In this document: piece by piece, positions 25,085 through 34,479 of the stretch
Layout of the letters: every line of letters starts with the position of its first letter
Position numbering within the stretch: the first letter of the stretch is position 1
Source of the DNA: Cytobacillus firmus DS1
Lineage (GTDB): Bacteria > Bacillota > Bacilli > Bacillales > Cytobacillaceae
Assembly: GCF_000565285.1 (NCBI RefSeq)
Contig: NZ_APVL01000018.1
Location: 1 to 64,000 of the forward strand
Length of the DNA stretch: 64,000 nucleotides
Direction: 5' to 3'
Notes under the pieces: generated by a model
Databases searched by the model: none
The model's input: the letters and a program-made list of their open reading frames with translations, nothing else
Told to the model about the DNA's origin: nothing
Translations under genes and position numbers: made by a program

Positions 25085-25201
25085 TTTGTAATATATAAAT
25101 AAACATCAGGAAAATGCTCAGCAATGTTGTTAAAATAACTAATCATATAGTTTGCCCTAAATCATAAGCTCTCAAAATGGAAAACTTATGATTTACGTCA
25201 C

Positions 25202-26179
25202 CTAAACAGCAGGAGAATTCTCAAACTCAATAAAACAGCCGCAACCACCGTAATCAAAAATATCATATTGCATTGGTTGCTGTTTCAATTCATAAAGGGA
25301 TTGAGTCTTCATGAAAGTAAACGGCTTTTTAATATCTTCACCGTGACGGTTTTTACCGAATCTCCAATTCTTAGTATAGGGATGAGTGTCTATTATGTGC
25401 TGGATCTTTGCTGATTTCTTACCAGAAGATACAAATTCCCATACATCCTTATACATGTAATCCGGAAGTTTCCCTGACTTAATAGCAGGTTGCTTGCAGT
25501 AGCGGATATAATCTGAAATTACAATCTCCTGTTCCATTAATTCTAAGAAGCTAATCTCGTCCTTCATATAGAGATTTTTAAAATGCGCAAATCCACCCTT
25601 TATGCATTTCCCACCACAATTATTGTGGTGGAAGCCTTTGGAATAAAGCTGTCCTGGTAAAATTGAGTATTTCCTTAAAGACTCATCGATGTTTATGTCA
25701 TGATAAATGAGCGGATTTACTACATCATAAGGTGCCCAGTTGATTTTAATAGGCTCCTCCCGGTGTAACTCATTGACGCCTATACCAAAGTATAAAGACG
25801 CATTACTAATAAAGTCATTCGTTTTAAGAAATTCCTTATTATGCCATAGTTCTATTTCCGGTTTGATCCCCTTTTTAATGTAATCTGATGCGACTTTCAT
25901 TTTCAGTTCTTTCGAACACGTTCCAACTCGACTATTGGCCATAAACTTTTGCTTTACCATTAATTGTGGTGGAGTAAGTCCCCTTCCATGAATTAACATG
26001 GGGAGCTCTAGACGATTAGAAGTTTCATATATAAATCTATAGAGATCCTGGTCCTCCCAGAGAACATCTGTAAAGTATAGTAGAATATTATGTCCTCTTA
26101 AATGTCCGTATTGTTCCTTTACCCAAGCGGCTACAGCGAAACTAGCTTTTCCACCTGAGAAAAATACGATATGATTCAT
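25202..26179 (-). CDS. PP-loop (PAPS reductase-like) nucleotide enzyme
   Basis: 325 residues. The N-terminus MNHIVFFSGGKASFAVA carries the SGGxxS PP-loop of the adenine-nucleotide alpha-hydrolase/PAPS-reductase superfamily, followed by LYFTDVLWEDQDLYRF. Cysteine motifs follow: GTCSKELK, CGGKCIKGG and GGCGCF near the C-terminus, which could hold an iron-sulfur cluster or transfer sulfur. Such stand-alone PP-loop proteins are common on phages and plasmids; the substrate is unknown. It is not DndC, since no dnd partners are present. It has a GGAGG site and is last in the leftward cluster. Confidence 0.75.
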   Translation of the reverse strand: MNHIVFFSGGKASFAVAAWVKEQYGHLRGHNILLYFTDVLWEDQDLYRFIYETSNRLELPMLIHGRGLTPPQLMVKQKFMANSRVGTCSKELKMKVASDYIKKGIKPEIELWHNKEFLKTNDFISNASLYFGIGVNELHREEPIKINWAPYDVVNPLIYHDINIDESLRKYSILPGQLYSKGFHHNNCGGKCIKGGFAHFKNLYMKDEISFLELMEQEIVISDYIRYCKQPAIKSGKLPDYMYKDVWEFVSSGKKSAKIQHIIDTHPYTKNWRFGKNRHGEDIKKPFTFMKTQSLYELKQQPMQYDIFDYGGCGCFIEFENSPAV

Positions 26180-26291
26180 ATTTATATTCCTCCTTAAAAA
26201 GGTATCAGATTGTAGTCCTTATCTATATAAACTGGACAAAAGTAAATTTCACCGAACTATTCTATTAAGTAATTAACTACTAAACAGATAT

Positions 26292-26765
26292 TTATAAATC
26301 GAATAGTGTCATCTGCTTTTGCTGCTTCACGTAAGCGTATTTCCCACAGCAAATCACTTCTTCTGCCTCATATACCGGCTTATCGGACTCAGCAATAGTA
26401 AATAGCGGAGTATGATAAGGGTTGTAATGCACCTGGAGAAAATCGTCCGGTACTAACTCATTTATGCCGACCAATTCTCCTCTAATATAGGCATGCACCC
26501 TTTTCCGCTTCTCCTGAATAGTCTTTTGTCTCCCGCTCTTGGATACTATGAATCGAGCGTTCCGGAGCTTAACTGTGCTGCAATGTGATAGCACGAGCCC
26601 AGATTTAGAACAGCGGATACTATATCCATTATTCGTGTGTAGATTCCTATACACGTCTACCATTTGCTGTGGTACAACCGTTCTGTTTTTGAATGGTGTA
26701 AAAAACATTCCATACTGCTCAGCTGATTCCTCAAATTGATTACAAGTATTGAAGCTGCTTAACAT
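26292..26765 (-). CDS. Conserved-looking plasmid protein, function unknown
   Basis: 157 residues, basic middle (SKSGRQKTIQEKRKRVHAY), several cysteines (CNQ, RCSKSG, SHCS, ICCGKYA) but no regular zinc motif. It ends KQMTLFDL, like a short beta-clamp-binding motif (QMTLFDL matches the QxxLF type), which would suggest contact with the replicative sliding clamp. No family recognised. It has AAGGAGGAT upstream of ATG and follows a terminator after the VWA gene. Confidence 0.55.
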   Translation of the reverse strand: MLSSFNTCNQFEESAEQYGMFFTPFKNRTVVPQQMVDVYRNLHTNNGYSIRCSKSGLVLSHCSTVKLRNARFIVSKSGRQKTIQEKRKRVHAYIRGELVGINELVPDDFLQVHYNPYHTPLFTIAESDKPVYEAEEVICCGKYAYVKQQKQMTLFDL

Positions 26766-26802
26766 TCGAAGATCCTCCTTAAAAATGTTTTAACCTATAA
26801 AA

Positions 26803-26822
26803 AGACCGCCCTAATGGACGGT
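26803..26822 (-). terminator. Terminator behind the VWA gene
   Basis: GACCG(C)CC...GGACGGTC hairpin; the minus strand continues TTTTTATAGG. It lies between the VWA gene and the 157-residue gene. Confidence 0.7.
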
Positions 26823-26829
26823 CAAGGTT

Positions 26830-28746
26830 TTACTTTCGGCGTTGCCGAATTATTCTTTTTACTTGTTTCTGCAGTTCACGAGCAATGTTCTGTTCCGAAA
26901 AAATTGAGCGGCCAGGATACATGTCTCGAACGGTTTGGATGGTACGGGGACTTGGATCTCCTACAAATAGACATAGAACATCAATTCCCTGTTTCTCTGC
27001 CTTCTCCACCATATTTCGGATAGTCTCAGGCCCTTCTTCATGTTCAAAAACTGGAAGGCCATCAGATAGGATAATGGCTAAACGGATATCTTCTTGACGC
27101 TTTACTAACTGATCAAGAGACCATTGTAAAGCTAACGTGTCACGATTCCCCACTTCTGGCTTAATGGCCCCTAAATAGCTCTTTTCTTCCTCACCATAGC
27201 GGTGTGGATTTGGCTTAATAGGATAGATAATGGTTTCATCATCTTCCGTAAACGCATGAGCTGTTGTAGGGATGCCTGCCTCCACGCATGATTCTAAAAG
27301 AAGCAGCATAGCTTTCTGGATCTCCTGATAGACGGGAATACCACTAGGTAGCAAGCAACAAGTGGATCCGCTAATATCTCCTAATAAAGAAACAAAAGCT
27401 TTTCCCTTTGGTGTACCCGCTTTGTGTTTCTGAAAGACATTCGAGTCACTACAATGGACCGCTTTCCAAGCTTTATTTGGCATGAAGCGGCCACTACGAA
27501 CATTCTTCCTCACTTGGTCCTTCTCACCTTCTAGAAGCTCCCTGAGAGCCTTTGAAGTAGGTTTAATGAAGCGTTTTATTTCTCCAAGTAGTTTGGCGTA
27601 TTCGTTAGCATTTTGCCTATGGTAAGCTTTCACAACGATCTCTTCGTTAAGACGTGTTTTCTTTTCTGGAATCTCAATGGATACCTCAATTTTCTTTTCT
27701 TCAAAGTCACTTACTAATTCATCAGCTTCTTTAAAGTCTTTTTCCTGCTGCTTTTCTTCTATCCGGATGATATGAGAAAAATCAGGCTTAGATGGCTTCT
27801 CTTTGTCACTTTCGTCAGTTTTCTCTGGTTCTTTGCCTTCGGATTCATTCATTGAGCCAGTGGTGTTTTTTTCAGTTGAACTCTCTTGCTCTCTAGCAGA
27901 TTCTTCTTTTGCTATCTCGACTTGAACAAGGATACTCTGAGCATTTTCTCTCGTTTCTTTTGAATCCCCCCACTGCTGTCCATCCTCGTGTGAATCAGAT
28001 TGGTAGTCTGCAGGCGGTTGGTCCATTTCCATATCATTTAACTCCATCCACTCGGCTAAAGTTGGCCAAACCTCCTTCATGATGGAGGAAACTAGCTCTA
28101 AGCATTCCTTGGTGGAGGGAGCAAACCGTAATTCCTCAATTTTCTCCTGGACGGTGTTGACCAGTTCAACCGCTTCTGGCAGCCAACCCTCTAAATCGTT
28201 CATCCCTAATACTCTGGAAGAATAACAATCTTGGAAGTCCTGGATAGGATTTTCTCCTATACCTTCCTCTCGGATTCCAAATCTCCACTCATAATTTGTA
28301 AAATCTACATAATCTTTATAAGTAGGGAATTTAAGAATCACAAAGTTTTCCATCCTTCCGTCCATGCTCATGTTTCCAAAGAATTGAAGCCATTGACTGG
28401 GATACTTGGGATTTGAAAAGTCTTTCCAGTCCTCAAGCCTTGTAGAATGGTTGTCTACCTGCCATTGAGCATAATCCGGAAGGTAATCAAACTCAATATG
28501 ACCTCTTTCATGGAGACCATGTCCCTTTCGTAGAATACGGCATTCTTCAGGAGAAAAGAGTCGATGATGTTCCGTTTGAACTTCATACTTGACCCAAATG
28601 GTTTCTCCATCTGTATATGAGGTTGAATCATCAGTCCAAAGAAAGCCAAAATCTTTGCCTCCGAATAAAGAACGAAGAGTGCGTTTTAAACGCACTCCTT
28701 CTCTTTGCTTAACCTTTTCCTGGCGTAATGAAAGAGCGGTAGTCAT
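26830..28746 (-). CDS. VWA-domain protein (CobT/NorD-like partner of MoxR ATPase)
   Basis: 638 residues. The N-terminal third is globular (SFEECRILRKGHGLHERGHIEF-like region includes a possible HxxxH); the middle third is a long acidic, Ser/Glu-rich linker (about 240-330). The C-terminal von Willebrand A domain has the MIDAS motif DISGS (near residue 457), with LSDGLP later. It follows the AAA+ gene with a one-codon gap (TAG ATG). VWA/MoxR pairs act as metal-chelatase-like or protein-activating chaperone machines (CobST, NorQD). The client here is unknown; neighbours hint at nucleic-acid processing. Confidence 0.82.
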   Translation of the reverse strand: MTTALSLRQEKVKQREGVRLKRTLRSLFGGKDFGFLWTDDSTSYTDGETIWVKYEVQTEHHRLFSPEECRILRKGHGLHERGHIEFDYLPDYAQWQVDNHSTRLEDWKDFSNPKYPSQWLQFFGNMSMDGRMENFVILKFPTYKDYVDFTNYEWRFGIREEGIGENPIQDFQDCYSSRVLGMNDLEGWLPEAVELVNTVQEKIEELRFAPSTKECLELVSSIMKEVWPTLAEWMELNDMEMDQPPADYQSDSHEDGQQWGDSKETRENAQSILVQVEIAKEESAREQESSTEKNTTGSMNESEGKEPEKTDESDKEKPSKPDFSHIIRIEEKQQEKDFKEADELVSDFEEKKIEVSIEIPEKKTRLNEEIVVKAYHRQNANEYAKLLGEIKRFIKPTSKALRELLEGEKDQVRKNVRSGRFMPNKAWKAVHCSDSNVFQKHKAGTPKGKAFVSLLGDISGSTCCLLPSGIPVYQEIQKAMLLLLESCVEAGIPTTAHAFTEDDETIIYPIKPNPHRYGEEEKSYLGAIKPEVGNRDTLALQWSLDQLVKRQEDIRLAIILSDGLPVFEHEEGPETIRNMVEKAEKQGIDVLCLFVGDPSPRTIQTVRDMYPGRSIFSEQNIARELQKQVKRIIRQRRK

Positions 28747-30201
28747 CTACATAGCCCCCTTCATATATTCTTCTTCCTCTTTCGATGTCGGGAAGTCTTT
28801 CCAGGCTTCAGTTCGAATCATATCTCTAGCAGACATGTACTCATCAAGGTCCTCGATTTTGTTGATAATATAGTCCTCGATTACCTCAGTTTTTGTGTCA
28901 TTAGTTACTCCATAATCACAAAAATATTCCGCAGCATTGATATAGCCACGTAAGGTATCAGCAGCATGTCCTTGAGACTCCTCTGAAATTAGTTTGCTTA
29001 TAGCGTTTTTCACTTTTTCAAGAAACATCAGAGCATAGGAGTCATCCAAACCGGTTTTCTTCTCGATTAACTGCTTGAAATCCGATGTATAAGGAAGTCG
29101 AAGGATTGCAAAACGGTCTTTTAGCGCATCGTTTAGCTCCTTCACTCCTTGATAGCCTTCACCCACGTTCATACTTCCGACAATGACGGAATGATCATGA
29201 CGGTGAATGGATCCTATGGGAGTAGCTAACACTCTGTTTTCATCTGCAACGGAATGAAGGATCGAGGTAACATCCCCAACAAGCATATTGATTTCGGCCA
29301 TGTTGACAATGCCTCCATATTCAATCACCTTTGCAAACTCAGAAGGGTCGAATGTTGATTCTCCATTCCGAAAGGCCGGTTCCCCAACTAAACTTTCCTT
29401 TGTTTCATCTTTGTTCCCAACATAAACAGTCATTGGTAAACCAAGGATCCAGGAGATCGTGTTGATTAAAGTATCTTTACCGCTCCCTTTATTTCCTATC
29501 AGTAAAAGGTCTTTTCCTTTTAAGATGTGTCGTAATGAGCGGGCCAACATCTCTCCCTGATATGGAAAATTAGGCTTCTGAGGTTCAATTGTCATTGGTC
29601 TAAGTCCAACTGTAGTATGAATCTCAGCTCTCCTGGCTTGTAGCTTGGAGATCATTCTGGAAGATAGGCCTTCATTTTGAAGGTGCTCCTGGATTTCATT
29701 CCATCCCGCTTTCCAGTTCCTTTTCATAACGGGAACTGGAGTTGAGGGGGATGCTGGAATAGCCGCTGCAGGAGCGGTAGAAGAAGTACTTGGTTCTTCT
29801 ACAGGCTCTAGCAATTCAAAAAGACTATTCATGCTAGAGTATTCCTTATCCTCTTTGGGAAAAGGCAATGCTTCTATCCCTGCAATATCAAAACCAAATG
29901 AAGCCTTCTCTACCTGAAATCCTACTTTTTCTGCTATAGCGGCGCCGAGTACTAAATGAGTACATTGGCTATTCTTTTCGTTTTTCTCACAATAGTGATA
30001 GAACTTGGCCTTACCTTTCTCTGCTTCATCTGAAACGATAAAGGCATGAGGGTCCAAGTCTTTAAATTTCACCCGATAGACCTGCTGAGCTTTGGGGCTA
30101 TTTAAGCTTTCGATTCTTTCAACGGTCTCAGGAACCTTCTCCCCTACCATCTGAATAGTTGCTTCTGGTAATTTCATTCTTTTAAAAACTGCTTTTGCCA
30201 T
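28747..30201 (-). CDS. MoxR/CbbQ-type AAA+ ATPase
   Basis: 484 residues. Residues 1-200 form an extra N-terminal region containing a SWIM-like cysteine/histidine feature (HYCEKNEKNSQCTHLVLG). The AAA+ core follows: Walker A GNKGSGKDT (near 236), Walker B-like GGIVNMAEIN, sensor region GSMNVGEGYQG and arginine finger LKDRFAI. This fits the MoxR/NorQ/CobS group that works with the VWA protein encoded immediately downstream. The ATPase probably remodels a protein or inserts a metal in an ATP-dependent way. Confidence 0.85.
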   Translation of the reverse strand: MAKAVFKRMKLPEATIQMVGEKVPETVERIESLNSPKAQQVYRVKFKDLDPHAFIVSDEAEKGKAKFYHYCEKNEKNSQCTHLVLGAAIAEKVGFQVEKASFGFDIAGIEALPFPKEDKEYSSMNSLFELLEPVEEPSTSSTAPAAAIPASPSTPVPVMKRNWKAGWNEIQEHLQNEGLSSRMISKLQARRAEIHTTVGLRPMTIEPQKPNFPYQGEMLARSLRHILKGKDLLLIGNKGSGKDTLINTISWILGLPMTVYVGNKDETKESLVGEPAFRNGESTFDPSEFAKVIEYGGIVNMAEINMLVGDVTSILHSVADENRVLATPIGSIHRHDHSVIVGSMNVGEGYQGVKELNDALKDRFAILRLPYTSDFKQLIEKKTGLDDSYALMFLEKVKNAISKLISEESQGHAADTLRGYINAAEYFCDYGVTNDTKTEVIEDYIINKIEDLDEYMSARDMIRTEAWKDFPTSKEEEEYMKGAM

Positions 30202-30251
30202 TTTAAATCTCTCCTTAAAAAGTAATTTGGACTATCTTAAAAAATAGAAAA

Positions 30252-30275
30252 GAGCCAGTACCTATGTACTGACTC
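30252..30275 (-). terminator. Terminator before the MoxR gene
   Basis: GAGCCAGTAC / GTACTGACTC with CTAT loop, followed on the minus strand by TTTTCTATTTTTT. It lies between the split gene ending at 30293 and the ATPase. Confidence 0.65.
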
Positions 30276-30292
30276 CTCTTCAATAAAGAATA

Positions 30293-30654
30293 TTAAGCTG
30301 CTCCTGAACCCTCAATGACAGGTGCCTTAGATGCGTCTACACGTATCCGGTCGTTATTCAGCCAGCCGGTTACATTTATGATCTGATCGACACCTAAGTG
30401 GTCCATGTAAGCTTTATGTTGCTTTGTTACCACTACCTCAACCTCTTGTCGTTTATGGGTCAAAGCATGGAATATGCAGCTGCCATCTCGGTTGAATTTC
30501 GGTAAATCAAGGACCTTGATCCGAAAAACAGATGGAGAATTATTATTACCACTCGAATTGTTATGGTTATCACCAGTAGGCTTTTCAGAGGATTGATCCT
30601 CTTCTTCACCATCTGCGCCGTCCATTTCTTCTGCCGATGCAATACCAGATGGTG
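30293..30654 (-). CDS. Exon 2 of the intron-split Rad52/ERF-like candidate
   Basis: Continues the gene whose first part is 33431-33932. Joining 33431 to 30654 keeps the frame (502 + 362 = 864 bases, 287 residues) and gives LGYGLIG-TPSGIASAEEM. This exon encodes an acidic, Asn/Ser-rich linker and a small C-terminal domain (FRIKVLDLPKFNRDGSC, VDQIINVTGWLNNDRIRVDA) that reads like an OB-fold single-strand-binding part. Translated alone from an ATG in intron sequence (30694), it would be a meaningless 133-residue product. Confidence 0.7.
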
Positions 30655-33430
30655 ATAGGTAACTTTTTGAGGTTATCTCCAAGTTTTCCCCCACCCCACA
30701 CCGTGCATGCGACTTTCACCGCACACGGCGTTCCATCGATTATAGATAACCCTACAGTTAGGTCATAATTGGTGCCTAAATGTAGTGATTATTAATTCTT
30801 ACTCGCTAGTGTAAGCTATTCCTGTACCCTTAATTCTTCTATCAGCTTATTAATCTTGCGAATAGTTTTGACATCACTTGTTACCACTTTTCCATGTACT
30901 TGTTTGTGGCAGTCCTTACATAATGTTAACAGGTTTGAAACCTTATTAACTCGGTTGATTCCTATGTAAGGTCTACGATGATGGATGTGTACATTGGAAG
31001 GGTAAACAAAATTCTTACATGCTTGGCATTTAGCCTTATCACGCTTGATAACGTATTGTCTATTCATCCAGTATTCGAAATTGTATATAGGCCCTCTAAG
31101 TGTTGCCCTCATTCCAAGATGTTCGTAATTTGTCCAGATGTCTTCTAGGTACCATTTTCTAGGTATCTGTTTGGCTTTATGCCAACTCTCCCTCCCCCTT
31201 GCCGTGTAATAGCTCCAGTTAGGGTTAAATGGTTCAGCATATTTTACTTTGGTGAGACTCGCAATGGTTATCCCTATCCATGTATCATTTTCAAAATCCT
31301 CTGCGAAAGTTATAAAATTATAACCTTCATGACGATTTATTCTATTGGATAGTTGAGAAAGCTTTTTGCGATGCTCTTTGCTGTTTCTTCGATACAGTCG
31401 CTTAAAAGACGATTTAGTGACATAGTAGAGTTGCTGGTCAATCTTATCAAAGGTTGATTTTGCAATAGCAATACTATAATAGTTGGTTAAACCTATTATC
31501 TTAGAATTGATAGTTTCTATATCACGTATTCTGAGTAATTTATTAGGTTGATTTCGAAGATTATAGATTAACTTTCTAATCTCTTCTACTTTAGATTTAA
31601 CCCTGTCCCAATCGGGGAAGGCTTTACCCACTATTCTGTCAGTAAGTCGTTTTCTTTCAGCGATAATCTTAAAACCTAGAAATTTTATAGGCTTGGTTCT
31701 GCAATCAGTTATATGCGTCTTTTCCTCTGAGAGTTCCAGACCGAGTTTGTGTTGAAAGTATTTTCTTAATTTAATTAAGAATTTCTGAGCAAACTCTTCA
31801 GATTTGCAGAGTACCACCCAATCATCGGCAAACCTAATTAAGTGAACTTTTTCATGGTGAGCATTCTTCTTATTATTGAGTGCACCATAGTACTTTTCGT
31901 GAATGGTTTTACCATTACGATTACGGACATACACTTTAACCCTTGGATGTGATTCCCACAAGTCACTTACTAGCCAATCAAATCCATTTAGATAGATATT
32001 GGCTAGGAGAGGACTAATTATCCCCCCTTGCGGAGTGCCTTTTGTTGCAGGAATAATTTCTCCATTATCATATACCGAAGAGCGTAGCATCTTCTTGATT
32101 AAGGTTAAAAGCCGTTTGTCGCGAATACCGTACCCCCAAAGCATTTCAATTAGCTTATTGTGGCGAATGTTATCAAAGAATCCTTTGATATCACCTTCAA
32201 TGGCTATATATGCTTTTGAGTTAATAAGACTTATTATTCTAGCTTCAGCATGTTCAGCGTTACGATACGGTCTGTATCCGTAACTGTGGTTATAGAATTT
32301 TGCTTCGAAGAATGGCTCAAGTGCCATCTTGGTAAGTTCCTGTATTATTCTGTCTAACATTACTGGAATTCCAAGTGGTCTCTTTTTGCCATTTGTTTTG
32401 TCAATGTATCTTCGCAAAACTACTTGTGGTTCATAATTTTTAAGCTGTTCCCTAATTAGTGTGAGAAGTTCATCCGTATCCATTTTCAGATAGTCGTTAA
32501 TGGTTTTACCATCAACGCCAGCTGTCTTCGACCCATGATTTGACTTGATATTATGAATAGATTTCATAATAACTTGTTCTGAACTCATAAAGTCGATGAT
32601 GTTGTAAAACGGTTTACCTTGTTTGGACTTCTCGTATATTAGGTCTTGAAATTGGATAAGGTCTATTTCACTGACGATCTTTCGTCCTTTAATCCCCATG
32701 TCTCATCACTTCTTTACAGTTTTATTAGAGACAGGTTAGCTGTTTGTACTCGGACTTGCCTTGTTTTAGACGAGTTTAAGAGATTAATAACCATATAACC
32801 GACTGGTCCCCTTCGCTCCACTGAGTTTTTTGCTCAGTATCAACACTACTATGAGACCGCTGACTGCTTTCTCTGTCGTCGTTGGTTGTAGCAAACCTCT
32901 TACAGATACTCACTCTCGACTGTTCCATTTGTCCTATCCTTATTGTTGAACTTAGGTTCCCTCTCTACGCCGTAGGGTCATAACAGGTTTAACGTTCTCA
33001 ATTGTGCCTGTTACATCAAGTCATTTCGTACTTGATACTTATTTCGCATCGGAAAGATGAAATAAGTTCCCTAAATGTCCTCGACAATGCTCTGTAGAGG
33101 GCGGCCTTAACGACGCTTCGTGCAAGGGTTCGTCTCCTAACCTTATTCAACTTGGAATCCCGCAGATATCCTCATGCTTAAAATTCGAGCATCATGATTT
33201 ATCTACTCTTCACCTGGCTTCATACATTTTAGTTTGCTACAACTTCCATGCATGCAGGAGGATTAGATCTTCACTTCTTAAGAACGTTGAAGCGGATTGG
33301 AATTGCACCAATCAAGTCGGACAAACAGTTAGACTAATATTATTAATTAGTCCCTCAATTTCCTAATTTGGATACAGCATAAGTTATGCTGCTTTTACAC
33401 CCAAATTAGTTATATGAGAACAGCCCGCAC
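30655..33430 (-). mobile_element. Group II intron 1
   Basis: 2776 bases. 5' end GTGCG at 33430; 3' end inferred at ...TTACCTAT (30655), with the other intron sharing the same ending. Domain V is visible at about 30699-30733 (GCCGTGTGCGGTGAAAGTCGCA...), and domain VI follows with GATAACCTCAAAA. It encodes a reverse transcriptase/maturase on the same strand. Splicing rejoins the host gene in frame. The 3' boundary could be three bases further (ending CAC), which also keeps frame. Confidence 0.85.
30816..32699 (-). CDS. ltrA: Group II intron reverse transcriptase/maturase with HNH (intron 1)
   Basis: 627 residues: RT domain with YRPYRNAEHA, GTPQGGIISPLLANIYL and catalytic LIRFADDWV (FADD rather than YADD), a maturase/X domain, and a C-terminal HNH endonuclease (CQACKNF...VHIHHRRP...NLLTLCKDCHKQVH). 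It binds the intron RNA, promotes splicing and drives retrohoming by target-primed reverse transcription. It looks intact. ATG at 32699 with AGAAGTGATGAG upstream. Confidence 0.93.
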   Translation of the reverse strand: MGIKGRKIVSEIDLIQFQDLIYEKSKQGKPFYNIIDFMSSEQVIMKSIHNIKSNHGSKTAGVDGKTINDYLKMDTDELLTLIREQLKNYEPQVVLRRYIDKTNGKKRPLGIPVMLDRIIQELTKMALEPFFEAKFYNHSYGYRPYRNAEHAEARIISLINSKAYIAIEGDIKGFFDNIRHNKLIEMLWGYGIRDKRLLTLIKKMLRSSVYDNGEIIPATKGTPQGGIISPLLANIYLNGFDWLVSDLWESHPRVKVYVRNRNGKTIHEKYYGALNNKKNAHHEKVHLIRFADDWVVLCKSEEFAQKFLIKLRKYFQHKLGLELSEEKTHITDCRTKPIKFLGFKIIAERKRLTDRIVGKAFPDWDRVKSKVEEIRKLIYNLRNQPNKLLRIRDIETINSKIIGLTNYYSIAIAKSTFDKIDQQLYYVTKSSFKRLYRRNSKEHRKKLSQLSNRINRHEGYNFITFAEDFENDTWIGITIASLTKVKYAEPFNPNWSYYTARGRESWHKAKQIPRKWYLEDIWTNYEHLGMRATLRGPIYNFEYWMNRQYVIKRDKAKCQACKNFVYPSNVHIHHRRPYIGINRVNKVSNLLTLCKDCHKQVHGKVVTSDVKTIRKINKLIEELRVQE

Positions 33431-33932
33431 TACCGATAAGCCCATAACCTAAAAAGCCTAATGCCCGGCCAATGGCACTGGTTTCAGCCACCTCGAGCGG
33501 ATTATCTCGTTCTGCCCCACTGGCATTTTCTCCTAAAGGAATTAACGAACTGCCAGTAGCCTTACCAAGTAATTCCGATTCAATGGTAACGCTTAAGCTT
33601 TTTCCTTGATTACTTATAGCAGGCTCGTTGAAATGCAGAAGTTTGCCAGCCTTGCGATGGTCATCCCTAGCCATCTTAACCCGGCCGTTGACTGCCATGT
33701 ATGGATAAGAAACCGATACATATGTACCGTTCTTAGTAGCAAAGAAACCAAGCTCAGAAGCATGGGAATCAATGTCTACCTGGGTCTGACTAACTTTTAC
33801 ATTTTGAGGCAACAACACAACAAATTCATGATATTCAGCTGGAATTTGTTTTTTTGCCTGTTCATAACGAATTTTGGCCTCTTCAATGATTTTTTTCCCT
33901 TTTTCCATTGCCCATTTAGGTGTAGCCGCCAT
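33431..33932 (-). CDS. Exon 1 of the Rad52/ERF-like candidate (single-strand annealing type)
   Basis: 167 codons plus one base up to the intron at 33430. Contains ...VSYPYMAVNGRVKMARDDH and NPLEVAETSAIGRALGFLGYGLIG. The ETSAIGRALGFLG motif is typical of ERF/Rad52-superfamily single-strand annealing proteins and relatives, so a role in ssDNA binding or recombination is likely but unproven. The start ATG shares one base with the stop of the NYN gene (TAATG). Without splicing the frame ends in intron DNA at 33384. Confidence 0.65.
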
Positions 33933-34479
33933 TATGCAACACTCTCCTTTTTAAATGTTCTTGCATTAGTTCTTTCCTGTCTCAAAATATGATTGGAAGG
34001 AATCTTTTTAAGAACATCACTAAGGCGAATGACTTCATCTACTGCTTCTACCATATGCTTTGCTGGTGTATCAAAGGAGACAATGGCTTTTACAATCGTT
34101 CCATTCTCTCTCGCCCGTTGAATAGCGGGTACGATATCCCCATCCGCTGAAAAAACGTAGATTTCATCATAACCTTCTAATGATAGATCTACTAAATCTA
34201 GCGAAAGGAGGACATCCACACCTTTTGAAATAAACTTCTTTTCATGGTCTTGCACCACGAAGCCTTTATGAACACTAATTCCATCACGTATAAGGGCTCT
34301 AAAAAATTTCTCTCTTAGTTCGTATCTTTGAGGCTCTAATTTCTTAGGAACATTAGCGCCATAAAAGTGATACTCAGCTGGCAGTGAGCTATTAATAAAA
34401 AATGTTTCAATCGTCTTGTAAAAAGAATTCCAAGGTTTGATTCCTTTAATTCCTAATTTATGAAGTTGTGCCAATAGCG
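33932..34479 (-). CDS. Exon 2 of the intron-split NYN-domain protein
   Basis: Bulk of a NYN (LabA/Nedd4-BP1-YacP-type PIN-like) protein: KGVDVLLSLDLVDLSLEGYDEIYVFSADGDIVPAI with the acidic residues of the RNase-like site (GVDV, SADGD). The first catalytic Asp is in exon 1. Joined to 37086-37128 the gene has 591 bases, 196 residues. NYN proteins are predicted metal-dependent RNases or RNA-binding regulators. A 209-residue reading from an ATG inside the intron would lack the first catalytic strand. Confidence 0.8.

Noticed and set aside
25202..26179. DndC of a phosphorothioation system
   Set aside because: The PP-loop fits, but no dndB, dndD or dndE neighbours exist and the cysteine pattern differs.
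26803..26822. Seventh member of the AAGAA leader family
   Set aside because: It is a plain terminator without the CGG-AAGAA-CCG mini-hairpin; the same is true at 20442, 30252 and 37724.
30293..30694. Independent 133-residue gene
   Set aside because: The first part is intron domain VI sequence; it is exon 2 of the gene starting at 33932.
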